Assembly: GCA_032718475.1 (NCBI GenBank)
Contig: JAUCBJ010007720.1
Location: forward strand, 62,001 to 126,000
Direction: 5' to 3'
DNA: 64,000 nucleotides
Source of the DNA: Nemertoderma westbladi
Lineage: Eukaryota; Xenacoelomorpha; Nemertodermatida; Nemertodermatidae
Both the position numbers and the translations under genes were made by a program. This document shows, piece after piece, positions 27,711-39,852 of this stretch. The notes under the pieces were generated by a model that saw only the letters and a program-made list of their open reading frames with translations, did no database searches and was not told the DNA's origin. Numbering within the stretch: the stretch's first letter is position 1; every line of letters begins with the position of its first letter.

Positions 27711-30599
27711 GTAGACCTATCTGTAAGTACAACATGTATCAATCCAGAGTAGACCTACCTGTATCTGTAAGTACAACATGTATCAATCCAGAGTAGGCCT
27801 ACCTGTAAGTACAACATGTATCAATCCAGATTAGGCCTATCTGTAAGTACAACATGTATCAATCCAGAGTAGACCTATCTGTACGTACAACATGTATCAA
27901 TCCAGAGTAGGCCTATCTGTAAGTATAACATGTATCAATCCAGAGTATATCTACCTGTAACTACAACATGTATCAATCCAGAGTAGACCTACCTGTAAGT
28001 ACAACATGTATCAATACAGAGTAGGCCTACCTGTAAGTACAACATGTATCAATCCAGAGTAGGCCTATCTGTAAGTACTACATGTATCAATCCAGAGTAG
28101 ACCTATCTGTAAGTACAACATGTATCAATCCAGAGTAGACCTACCTGTATCTGTAAGTACAACATGTATCAATCCAGAGTAGGCCTACCTGTAAGTACAA
28201 CATGTATCAATCCAGATTAGGCCTATCTGTAAGTATAACATGTATCAATCCAGAGTATATCTACCTGTAAGTACAACATGTATCAATCCAGAGTAGGCCT
28301 ATCTGTAAGTACTACATGTATCAATCCAGAGTAGACCTATCTGTAAGTACAACATGTATCAATCCAGAGTAGGCCGACCTGTAAGTACAACATGTATCAA
28401 TCCAGAATAGGCCTATCTGTAAGTACAACATGTATCAATCCAGAGTAGGCCTACCTGTAAGTACAACATGTATCAATCCAGAGTAGGCCTACCTGTAAGT
28501 ACAGCATGTATCAATCCAGAGTAGGCCTACCTGTAAGTACAACATGTATCAATCCAGAGTAGGCCTATCTGTAAGTACTACATGTATCAATCCAGAGTAG
28601 ACCTATCTGTAAGTACAACATGTATCAATCCAGAGTAGGCCTACCTGTAAGTACAGCATGTATCAATCCAGAGTAGGCCTATCTGTAAGTACAACATGTA
28701 TCAATCCAGAGTAGGTCTATCTGTACGTACAACACATATCAATCCAGAGTAGGTCTATCTGTACGTACAACATGTATCAATCCAGAGTAGGCCTACCTGT
28801 ACGTACAACATGTATCAATCCAGAGTAGGCCTATCTGTAAGTACAACATGTATCAATCCAGAGTAGGCCTATCTGTAAGTATAACATGTATCAATCCAGA
28901 GTATATCTACCTGTAAGTACAACATGTATCAATCCAGAGTAGACCTATCTGTAAGTACAACATGTATCAATCCAGAGTAGGCCTATCTGTAAGTACAACA
29001 TGTATCAATCCAGAGTAGGCCTATCTGTAAGTACAACATGTATCAATCCAGAGTAGACCTACCTGTAAGTACAAAATGTATCAATACAGAGTAGACCTAT
29101 CTGTAAGTACAACACATATCAATACAGAGTAGACCTATCTGTAAGTACAACATGTATCAATCCAGAGTAGGCCTATCTGTAAGTACAACATGTATCAATC
29201 CAGAGTAGACCTATCTGTAAGTACAACACATATCAATACAGAGTAGACCTATCTGTAAGTACAACATGTATCAATCCAGAGTAGGCCTATCTGTAAGTAC
29301 AACATGTATCAATCCAGAGTAGACCTATCTGTAAGTACAACATGTATCAATCCAGAGTAGACCTACCTGTAAGTACAAAATGTATCAATACAGAGTAGAC
29401 CTATCTGTAAGTACAACACATATCAATACAGAGTAGACCTACCTGTAAGTACAAAATGTATCAATACAGAGTAGGCCTATCTGTAAGTACAACATGTATC
29501 AATCCAGAGTAGGTCTATCTGTAAGTACAACATGTATCAATCCAGAGTAGACCTACCTGTAAGTACAAAATGTATCAATCCAGAGTAGGCCTATCTGTAA
29601 GTACAGCATGTATCAATACAGAGTAGACCTACCTGTAAGTACAACATGTATCAATCCAGAGTAGGCCTATCTGTAAGTACAACATGTATCAATCCAGAGT
29701 AGACCTATCTTTAAGTACAACACATATCAATCCAGAGTAGACCTACCTGTAAGTACAAAATGTATCAATACAGAGTAGACCTATCTGTAAGTACAACACA
29801 TATCAATACAGAGTAGGCCAATCTGTAAGTACAACATGTATCAATCCAGAGTATATCTACCTGTAACTACAACATGTATCAATCCAGAGTAGGCCTATCT
29901 GTAAGTACAACATGTATCTATCCAGAGTAGGCCTACCTGTACGTACAACATGTATCAATCCAGAGTAGGCCTACCTGTACGTACAACATGTATCAATCCA
30001 GAGTAGGCCTATCTGTAAGTACAACACATATCAATCCAGAGTAGACCTATCTGTAAGTACAACATGTATCAATCCAGAGTAGGCCTATCTGTACGTACAA
30101 CACATATCAATCCAGAGTAGGTCTATCTGTAAGTACAACATGTATCAATCCAGAGTAGGCCTACCTGTACGTACAACATGTATCAATCCAGAGTAGGCCT
30201 ATCTGTAAGTACAACACATATCAATCCAGAGTAGACCTATCTGTAAGTACAACATGTATCAATCCAGAGTAGGCCTACCTGTACGTACAACATGTATCAA
30301 TCCAGAGTAGGCCTACCTGTACGTACAACATGTATCAATCCAGAGTAGGCCTATCTGTAAGTACAACACATATCAATCCAGAGTAGACCTATCTGTAACT
30401 ACAACATGTATCAATCCAGAGTAGGTCTATCTGTACGTACAACACATATCAATCCAGAGTAGGTCTATCTGTAAGTACAACATGTATCAATCCAGAGTAG
30501 GCCTATCTGTAAGTACAACATGTATCAATCCAGAGTAGGCCTACCTGTAAGTACAACACATATCAATCCAGAGTAGACCTATCTGTAAGTACAACATGT

Positions 30600-33160
30600 A
30601 TCAATCCAGAGTAGGCCTACCTGTAAGTACAACATGTATCTATCCAGAGTAGGCCTACCTGTACGTACAACATGTATCAATCCAGAGTAGGCCTATCTGT
30701 AAGTACAACACATATCAATCCAGAGTAGACCTATCTGTAAGTACAACATGTATCAATCCAGAGTAGGCCTACCTGTAAGTACAACATGTATCTATCCAGA
30801 GTAGGCCTACCTGTACGTACAACATGTATCAATCCAGAGTAGGCCTATCTGTAAGTACAACACATATCAATCCAGAGTAGACCTATCTGTAAGTACAACA
30901 TGTATCAATCCAGAGTATATCTACCTGTAACTACAACATGTATCAATCCAGAGTAGGTCTATCTGTACGTACAACACATATCAATCCAGAGTAGGTCTAT
31001 CTGTAAGTACAACATGTATCAATCCAGAGTAGGCCTATCTGTAAGTACAACATGTATCAATCCAGAGTAGGCCTACCTGTAAGTACAACACATATCAATC
31101 CAGAGTAGACCTATCTGTAAGTACAACATGTATCAATCCAGAGTAGGCCTACCTGTAAGTACAACATGTATCTATCCAGAGTAGGCCTACCTGTACGTAC
31201 AACATGTATCAATCCAGAGTAGGCCTATCTGTAAGTACAACACATATCAATCCAGAGTAGACCTATCTGTAAGTACAACATGTATCAATCCAGAGTAGGC
31301 CTACCTGTAAGTACAACATGTATCTATCCAGAGTAGGCCTACCTGTACGTACAACATGTATCAATCCAGAGTAGGCCTATCTGTAAGTACAACACATATC
31401 AATCCAGAGTAGACCTATCTGTAAGTACAACATGTATCAATCCAGAGTATATCTACCTGTAACTACAACATGTATCAATCCAGAGTAGGCCTATCTGTAA
31501 GTACTACATGTATCAATCCAGAGTAGGCCTACCTGTAAGTACAACATGTATCAATCCAGAGTAGACCTACCTGTAAGTACAACATGTATCAATCCAGAGT
31601 AGGCCTATCTGTAAGTACTACATGTATCAATCCAGAGTAGGCCTATCTGTAAGTACTACATGTATCAATCCAGAGTAGGCCTATCTGTAAGTACAACATG
31701 TATCAATCCAGAGTAGGCCTATCTGTAAGTACTACATGTATCAATCCAGAGTAGGCCTACCTGTAAGTACAACATGTATCAATCCAGAGTATATCTACCT
31801 GTAACTACAACATGTATCAATCCAGAGTAGGCCTACCTGTAAGTACAACATGTATCTATCCAGAGTAGGCCTACCTGTACGTACAACATGTATCAATCCA
31901 GAGTAGGCCTATCTGTAAGTACAACACATATCAATCCAGAGTAGACCTATCTGTAAGTACAACATGTATCAATCCAGAGTAGGCCTACCTGTAAGTACAA
32001 CATGTATCTATCCAGAGTAGGCCTACCTGTACGTACAACATGTATCAATCCAGAGTAGGCCTATCTGTAAGTACAACACATATCAATCCAGAGTAGGCCT
32101 ATCTGTAAGTACAACACATATCAATCCAGAGTAGACCTATCTGTAAGTACAACATGTATCAATCCAGAGTAGGCCTACCTGTAAGTACAACATGTATCAA
32201 TCCAGAGTAGGCCTATCTGTAAGTACAACATGTATCAATCCAGAGTATATCTACCTGTAACTACAACATGTATCAATCCAGAGTAGGCCTACCTGTAAGT
32301 ACAACATGTATCTATCCAGAGTAGGCCTACCTGTACGTACAACATGTATCAATCCAGAGTAGGCCTATCTGTAAGTACAACACATATCAATCCAGAGTAG
32401 ACCTATCTGTAAGTACAACATGTATCAATCCAGAGTAGGCCTACCTGTAAGTACAACATGTATCTATCCAGAGTAGGCCTACCTGTACGTACAACATGTA
32501 TCAATCCAGAGTAGGCCTATCTGTAAGTACAACACATATCAATCCAGAGTAGGCCTATCTGTAAGTACAACACATATCAATCCAGAGTAGACCTATCTGT
32601 AAGTACAACATGTATCTATCCAGAGTAGGCCTATCTGTAAGTACAACACATATCAATCCAGAGTAGACCTACCTGTAAGTACAACATGTATCTATCCAGA
32701 GTAGGCCTACCTGTACGTACAACATGTATCAATCCAGAGTAGGCCTATCTGTAAGTACAACACATATCAATCCAGAGTAGGCCTATCTGTAAGTACAACA
32801 CATATCAATCCAGAGTAGGCCTACCTGTACGTACAACATGTATCAATCCAGAGTAGGCCTATCTGTAAGTACAACACATATCAATCCAGAGTAGGCCTAT
32901 CTGTAAGTACAACACATATCAATCCAGAGTAGGCCTACCTGTACGTACAACATGTATCTATCCAGAGTAGGCCTACCTGTACGTACAACATGTATCAATC
33001 CAGAGTAGGCCTATCTGTAAGTACAACACATATCAATCCAGAGTAGGCCTATCTGTAAGTACAACACATATCAATCCAGAGTAGACCTATCTGTAAGTAC
33101 AACATGTATCAATCCAGAGTAGGCCTACCTGTAAGTACAACATGTATCTATCCAGAGTAG
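30600..33160. repeat. Satellite 152-bp tetramer with TATCTATCC and CACATATC units
   Basis: A four-unit order (TATCTATCC unit, GTACGT unit, ACACATATC unit, GACCTATCT unit) repeats at 152-bp steps, for example at 30639, 30791, 31171 and 31323. Further shuffled copies continue to about 33.16 kb. Confidence 0.75.
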
Positions 33161-36100
33161 GCCTACCTGTACGTACAACATGTATCAATCCAGAGTAGGC
33201 CTACCTGTACGTACAACATGTATCAATCCAGAGTAGGCCTATCTGTAAGTACAACATGTATCAATCCAGAGTAGGTCTATCTGTAAGTACAACATGTATC
33301 AATCCAGAGTAGGCCTACCTGTAAGTACAACATGTATCAATCCAGAGTAGGCCTATCTGTAAGTACAACACATATCAATCCAGAGTAGGCCTATCTGTAA
33401 GTATAACATGTATCAATCCAGAGTAGGTCTATCTGTAAGTACAACATGTATCAATCCAAAGTAGGCCTACCTGTAAGTACAACATGTATCAATCCAGAGT
33501 AGACCAACCTGTAAGTACAACATGTATCAATCCAGAGTAGACCTACCTGTAAGTACAACATGTATCAATCCAGAGTAGGCCTACCTGTAAGTACAACATG
33601 TATCAATCCAGAGTAGACCTATCTGTAAGTACAACATGTATCAATCCAGAGTAGGTCTATCTGTAAGTACAACATGTATCAATCCAAAGTAGGCCTACCT
33701 GTAAGTACAACATGTATCAATCCAGAGTAGACCAACCTGTAAGTACAACATGTATCAATCCAGAGTAGACCTATCTGTAAGTACAACATGTATCAATCCA
33801 GAGTAGGTCTATCTGTAAGTACAACATGTATCAATCCAAAGTAGGCCTACCTGTAAGTACAACATGTATCAATCCAGAGTAGACCAACCTGTAAGTACAA
33901 AATGTATCAATACAGAGTAGACCTATCTGTAAGTACAACACATATCAATACAGAGTAGGCCTATCTGTAAGTACAACACATATCAATACAGAGTAGGCCA
34001 ATCTGTAAGTACAACATGTATCAATCCAGAGTATATCTACCTGTAACTACAACATGTATCAATCCAGAGTAGGCCTACCTGTAAGTACAACATGTATCAA
34101 TCCAGAGTAGGCCTATCTGTAAGTACAACATGTATCAATCCAGAGTAGGCCTACCTGTAAGTACAGCATGTATCAATACAGAGTAGACCTACCTGTAAGT
34201 ACAACATGTATCAATCCAGAGTATATCTACCTGTAACTACAACATGTATCAATCCAGAGTAGGCCTACCTGTAAGTACAACATGTATCAATCCAGAGTAG
34301 GCCTATCTGTAAGTACAACACATATCAATACAGAGTAGGCCAATCTGTAAGTACAACATGTATCAATCCAGAGTATATCTACCTGTAACTACAACATGTA
34401 TCAATCCAGAGTAGGCCTACCTGTAAGTACAACATGTATCAATCCAGAGTAGGCCTATCTGTAAGTACAACATGTATCAATCCAGAGTAGGCCTACCTGT
34501 AAGTACAGCATGTATCAATACAGAGTAGACCTACCTGTAAGTACAACATGTATCAATCCAGAGTATATCTACCTGTAACTACAACATGTATCAATCCAGA
34601 GTAGGCCTACCTGTAAGTACAACATGTATCAATCCAGAGTAGGCCTATCTGTAAGTACAACATGTATCAATCCAGAGTATATCTACCTGTAACTACAACA
34701 TGTATCAATCCAGAGTAGGCCTATCTGTAAGTACAACATGTATCAATCCAAAGTAGGCCTACCTGTAAGTACAACATGTATCAATCTAGAGTAGGCCTAT
34801 CTGTAAGTACAACATGTATCAATACAGAGTAGACCTATCTGTAAGTACAACATGTATCAATCCAGAGTAGACCTATCTGTAAGTACAACATGTATCAATC
34901 TAGAGTAGGCCTATCTGTAAGTACAACATGTATCAATCTAGAGTAGGCCTATCTGTAAGTACAACATGTATCAATCCAGAGTATATCTACCTGTAAGTAC
35001 AACATGTATCAATCCAGAGTAGACCTATCTGTAAGTACAACATGTATCAATCCAAAGTAGGCCTACCTGTAAGTACAACATGTATCAATCTAGAGTAGGC
35101 CTATCTGTAAGTACAACATGTATCAATCCAGAGTATATCTACCTGTAAGTACAACATGTATCAATCCAGAGTAGACCTATCTGTAAGTACAACATGTATC
35201 AATCCAGAGTATATCTACCTGTAAGTACAACATGTATCAATCCAGAGTAGACCTATCTGTAAGTACAACATGTATCAATCCAGAGTAGACCTATCTGTAA
35301 GTACAACATGTATCAATCCAGAGTAGGCCTATCTGTAAGTACAACATGTATCAATCCAGAGTAGGCCTATCTGTAAGTACAACATGTATCAATCCAGAGT
35401 AGGCCTACCTGTACGTACAACATGTATCAATACAGAGTAGGCCTATCTGTAAGTACAACATGTATCAATACAGAGTAGACCTATCTGTAAGTACAACATG
35501 TATCAATCCAGAGTAGGCCTATCTGTAAGTACAACATGTATCAATCCAGAGTATATCTACCTGTAAGTACAACATGTATCAATCCAGAGTAGACCTATCT
35601 GTAAGTACAACATGTATCAATCCAGAGTAGACCTATCTGTAAGTACAACATGTATCAATCCAGAGTAGGCCTATCTGTAAGTACAACATGTATCAATCCA
35701 AAGTAGGCCTACCTGTAAGTACAACATGTATCAATCTAGAGTAGGCCTATCTGTAAGTACAACATGTATCAATCCAGAGTATATCTACCTGTAAGTACAA
35801 CATGTATCAATATAGAGTAGGCCTATCTGTAAGTACAACATGTATCAATCCAGAGTATATCTACCTGTAAGTACAACATGTATCAATATAGAGTAGGCCT
35901 ACCTGTAAGTACAGCATGTATCAATCCAGAGTAGACCTATCTGTAAGTACAACATGTATCAATCCAGAGTAGACCTACCTGTAAGTAATACATGTATCAA
36001 TACAGAGTAGGCCTATCTGTAAGTACAACATGTATCAATCCAGAGTAGGCCTACCTGTAAGTACAGCATGTATCAATCCAGAGTAGGCCTACCTGTAAGT

Positions 36101-38296
36101 ACAACATGTATCAATACAGAGTAGACCTATCTGTAAGTACAACATGTATCAATCCAGAGTAGACCTATCTGTAAGTACAACATGTATCAATCCAGAGTAG
36201 GCCTATCTGTAAGTACAACATGTATCAATACAGAGTATACCTACCTGTAAGTACAACATGTATCAATACAGAGTATATCTACCTGTAAGTACAACATGTA
36301 TCAATCCAGAGTATATCTACCTGTAAGTACAACATGTATCAATCCAGAGTATATCTACCTGTAAGTACAACATGTATCAATCCAGAGTATATCTACCTGT
36401 AAGTACAACATGTATCAATCCAGAGTAGGCCTACCTGTAAGTACAACATGTATCAATCCAGAGTATATCTACCTGTAAGTACAACATGTATCAATCCAGA
36501 GTATATCTACCTGTAAGTACAACATTTATCAATCCAGAGTAGGCCTACCTGTAAGTACAACATGTATCAATCCAGAGTAGACCTACCTGTAAGTACAACA
36601 TGTATCAATCCAGAGTAGGCCTATCTGTAAGTACAACATGTATCAATCCAGAGTATATCTACCTGTAAGTACAACATGTATCAATCCAGAGTAGACCTAT
36701 CTGTAAGTACAACATGTATCAATCCAGAGTAGGCCTATCTGTAAGTACAACATGTATCAATCCAGAGTATATCTACCTGTAAGTACAACATGTATCAATC
36801 CAGAGTAGACCTATCTGTAAGTACAACATGTATCAATCCAGAGTAGACCTATCTGTAAGTACAACATGTATCAATCCAGAGTAGGCCTATCTGTAAGTAC
36901 AACATGTATCAATCCAAAGTAGGCCTACCTGTAAGTACAACATGTATCAATCTAGAGTAGGCCTATCTGTAAGTACAACATGTATCAATCCAGAGTATAT
37001 CTACCTGTAAGTACAACATGTATCAATATAGAGTAGGCCTACCTGTAAGTACAACATGTATCAATACAGAGTAGGCCTACCTGTAAGTACAGCATGTATC
37101 AATCCAGAGTAGACCTATCTGTAAGTACAACATGTATCAATCCAGAGTAGACCTACCTGTAAGTAATACATGTATCAATACAGAGTAGGCCTATCTGTAA
37201 GTACAACATGTATCAATCCAGAGTAGGCCTACCTGTAAGTACAGCATGTATCAATCCAGAGTAGGCCTATCTGTAAGTACAACATGTATCAATCCAGAGT
37301 AGACCTACCTGTAAGTAATACATGTATCAATACAGAGTAGGCCTATCTGTAAGTACAACATGTATCAATCCAGAGTAGGCCTACCTGTAAGTACAGCATG
37401 TATCAATCCAGAGTAGGCCTACCTGTAAGTACAGCATGTATCAATCCAGAGTAGGCCTATCTGTAAGTACAGCATGTATCAATCCAGAGTAGGCCTACCT
37501 GTAAGTACAGCATGTATCAATCCAGAGTAGACCTATCTGTAAGTACAACATGTATCAATCCACAGTAGGCCTACCTGTAAGTACAACATGTATCAATCCA
37601 CAGTAGGCCTACCTGTAAGTACAGCATGTATCAATCCAGAGTAGACCTACCTGTAAGTAATACATGTATCAATACAGAGTAGGCCTATCTGTAAGTACAA
37701 CATGTATCAATCCAGAGTAGGCCTACCTGTAAGTACAGCATGTATCAATCCAGAGTAGGCCTACCTGTAAGTACAGCATGTAGCAATCCAGAGTAGGTCT
37801 ATCTGTAAGTAAAGCATGTATCAATCCAGAGTAGGCCTATCTGTAAGTACAACATGTATCAATCCAGAGTAGACCTACCTGTAAGTAATACATGTATCAA
37901 TACAGAGTAGGCCTATCTGTAAGTACAACATGTATCAATCCAGAGTAGGCCTATCTGTAAGTACAACATGTATCAATCCACAGTAGGCCTACCTGTAAGT
38001 ACAGCATGTATCAATCCAGAGTAGACCTACCTGTAAGTAATACATGTATCAATCCAGAGTAGACTTATCTGTAAGTACAACATGTATCAATACAGAGTAG
38101 GCCTACCTGTAAGTACAACATGTATCAATACAGAGTAGACCTACCTGTAAGTACAGCATGTATCAATCCAGAGTAGACCTATCTGTAAGTACAACATGTA
38201 TCAATCCAGAGTAGACCTACCTGTACGTACAACATGTATCAATCCAGAGTAGGCCTACTTGTAAATACAACATGTGTTGCCGTTATTCCCGACACC

Positions 38297-38458
38297 ATGG
38301 GGAAAACGCCGATGCTGGAGGCGGAATTTTCAGACCACAGGATTCCGGCCAGTCACCGGATATTGGGAGTGGAGAAGGAGTCCTATCTGAGATGCAAGAT
38401 TGCAGTAGAGAAAAAGTTGCATTGGTTGGAAATAATCTTTAATGTAACTAAACTCTGA
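38297..38458 (+). CDS. Small open frame just beyond the satellite edge
   Basis: An ATG in an excellent Kozak context (ACACCATGG) opens 53 codons beginning MGKTPMLEAEF and ending in FNVTKL before a TGA. The frame is also open upstream into the last satellite units. It starts only about 20 bases after the last recognisable satellite sequence. I recognise no family. It could be a small gene, an exon fragment, a transposon scrap or chance. The opposite-strand frame at 38330-38515 is less convincing. Confidence 0.15.
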   Translation: MGKTPMLEAEFSDHRIPASHRILGVEKESYLRCKIAVEKKLHWLEIIFNVTKL

Positions 38459-38640
38459 ATGAATCCTGATTGAGAATAATTTGGGCTTCCCCACACCAAT
38501 ATACCAAATATTCACAATAATACACGAACATATAAATTCCTACAGTACATTAATTAATTATCCACTGTTCGCTTTAGATTTTAACCTAACTAATGTTCCC
38601 CATTTTCCCTCGGTCCTAGTCCCGGTACCGTAGTGTCGGC
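38459..38640. other. Short unique AT-rich stretch
   Basis: AT-rich unique sequence between the small open frame and the complex repeats. I see no gene or recognisable signal in it. Confidence 0.4.
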
Positions 38641-38864
38641 GTCGGTCGACCCTGTTGCGTGTCCGTCCCACCCCTCCCGAACCCCGAAGGGATCGGTCAT
38701 CAGGAAAGCAGTACGGCTTGGCTAAGGGTCAGTCAAGTCGGTAGACCCGGTTGCGTGTCCGTCCCACCCTTCCCGAACCCTGAAGGGATCGGTCATCAGG
38801 AAAGCGGTACGGCTTGGCTAGGGGTCTGTCGGTTCATCGCAGGGTCCCAATTACCTAAGCTTTC

Positions 38865-38883
38865 CGAATCCTTTTCAGGCTCG
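38865..38883 (-). repeat. Hairpin core copy 1
   Basis: On the minus strand this reads CGAGCCTGAAAAGGATTCG. It folds as CGAG/TTCG (one G-T wobble) and CCT/AGG closed by a GAAA loop, with one bulged A. The flanks on the minus strand are GACTA before and GAAAGC after. Weak outer arms (TACC and GGTA) surround it. Confidence 0.7.
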
Positions 38884-39074
38884 TAGTCGCTTCGGTAGCC
38901 GAGAAGCTGCTCCGAATAGTCGGTAGGCCAGTAGAGTCTGGTCTTTTGTCTTTCGCCCTGTTGCGTGTCCGTCCCACCCTTCCCGAACCTTGAAGGGATC
39001 GGTCATCAGGAAAGCGGTACGGCTTGGCTCGGGGTCTGTCAGCCCATTGTGAGTCCCAACTGTCGGTAGCTTTC

Positions 39075-39093
39075 TGAGTCCCTTTCAGGCTCG
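39075..39093 (-). repeat. Hairpin core copy 2
   Basis: Minus strand CGAGCCTGAAAGGGACTCA. The inner stem is CCT/GGG with a T-G wobble and a GAAA loop. The bulged A is kept and the outermost pair is lost (C-A). It is preceded by TTACTA and followed by GAAAGC, as in copies 1 and 3. Confidence 0.7.
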
Positions 39094-39185
39094 TAGTAAC
39101 GCCGGTCGTGGAACCCACTCCAGGAAGGCAGTCCTCGTCAAACCCTTCCTCCGTCTAGTCGGTCGATCCGTCGCAAGTCCCCGGT

Positions 39186-39231
39186 GCAGTCAGCAAGCTT
39201 TCCGAGTCCCTTTCAGGCTCGTAATAACTGC
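39186..39231 (-). repeat. Hairpin core copy 3 with outer arms
   Basis: The core at 39203-39221 reads CGAGCCTGAAAGGGACTCG on the minus strand. It lies between the plus-strand arms GCAGT (39186-39190) and ACTGC (39227-39231), which pair perfectly, with CCGG on both outer sides. The internal-loop sequences TTATTA and GAAAGC match those of copy 4. Confidence 0.75.
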
Positions 39232-39292
39232 CGGTGACCAGGGACCGCTAAGGATCTGTCTGTCAGTTCCCGTTGCAAATCCCTGACGCAAT

Positions 39293-39335
39293 CAGCAGAC
39301 TTTCCGAGTCCCTTTTAGGCTCGTAATAACTGCTG
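39293..39335 (-). repeat. Hairpin core copy 4 with outer arms
   Basis: The core at 39305-39323 reads CGAGCCTAAAAGGGACTCG on the minus strand. It lies between CAGCAG (39293-39298) and CTGCTG (39330-39335), a perfect 6-bp pair that is different in sequence from the arms of the other copies. Confidence 0.75.
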
Positions 39336-39340
39336 TTGGC

Positions 39341-39852
39341 CAGGAACCGTTAAGGGCAGTCCTTGTCCCTAGGCCTAGTTCCAAAACTACCTCTCCTGGT
39401 TACTAAAACTACCTCTACAGGCAGTAGGAAGTTGGCTAGGCCTAATAGTATCAGGTAAACCTGAGTACTGCTTGATTTTGCCTCCCACCCTTGGCCCTTA
39501 AATATCTGATATGAGTCCCGTGCCCCGTAAGTCGCCCCAATATTCGCCCGTGAATCGCCCCCAGTCCTTTGAATATACCCAAATTCCATGTTCCCGCACC
39601 CAGTACTGATATTGGAATATTTATTAAAAATAAATCCGAAAAATATTCAACTCGCGTTATGAAAAGTTGAAATACCACGAACAGTCCCCCCCAATGACCT
39701 TCGTGAGGTCCATCGGTAGATCGAGTTTGCGTAGGTCATTTCCCATATAAAAAACCCAAATTTTAATATTGCATAGTCCTGATTAAGAGTTAGTTTACGT
39801 AGATATAAAAAATAACTGTTTGATATAAATGTCCATAGAATATCCTGGTCTT
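39341..39852. other. Non-coding stretch beyond the zinc-knuckle frame
   Basis: Unique sequence downstream, on the minus strand, of the frame ending at 39853. Short overlapping frames are present but look like chance. No polyadenylation signal stands out clearly. Confidence 0.3.

Larger units (their letters stand above)
611..38276. repeat. 38-bp satellite array, about 990 tandem copies
   Basis: A single uninterrupted tandem array fills 37.7 kb. The 38-bp unit, read from an arbitrary phase, is built of the blocks GTAGGCCTAT, CTGTAAGTAC, AACATG and TATCAATCCAGA. Variant blocks recur: GGTCT, GACCT or TATCT for GGCCT; GTACGT or GTAACT for GTAAGT; ACACATATC, AAAATGTATC, AGCATG or AATACATG for AACATGTATC; and CAATACAG for CAATCCAG. 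Rare units differ in length (37, 39 or 44 bp). Because 38 is not a multiple of 3, all three frames hit stops within 114 bp, and no frame on either strand codes for a protein. The first and last units are the most diverged, as is usual at satellite edges. I cannot tell whether it is centromeric, heterochromatic or intronic. Confidence 0.98.
38645..39340. repeat. Complex tandem repeats of two interleaved modules
   Basis: Module A is about 73 bp (TTGCGTGTCCGTCCCACCC through GGCTTGGCT) and occurs at about 38651-38723, 38748-38819 and 38957-39029 with few differences. Module B is the hairpin motif described separately, flanked by CTTTCCGAGTCC on its left. It occurs at 38865, 39075, 39203 and 39305, and the last two copies belong to a tandem repeat of about 102 bp. 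In one minus-strand frame module A encodes KPYRFPDDRSLQGSG, and the frame is partly open (38855-39118). That could reflect a once-coding repeat, but no start or conserved domain supports a protein. Confidence 0.75.

Noticed and set aside
611-38276. Satellite as a CRISPR array
   Set aside because: Units are contiguous with no unique spacers, the unit varies by point mutation, there are no cas genes, and the context is eukaryotic.
611-38276. Satellite as a minisatellite coding for a repetitive protein
   Set aside because: The 38-bp period shifts frame every unit and stops occur in all frames within 114 bp on both strands.
38697-39009. Minus-strand CTGATGA (38697-38703, 38793-38799, 39003-39009), followed by a stem, as a hammerhead ribozyme
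   Set aside because: The CTGATGA box and a good stem II (CCGATCCC/GGGTTCGG) are present, but the required GAAA box and a cleavage triplet in the right geometry are absent: the stem is followed by GAAGGG.
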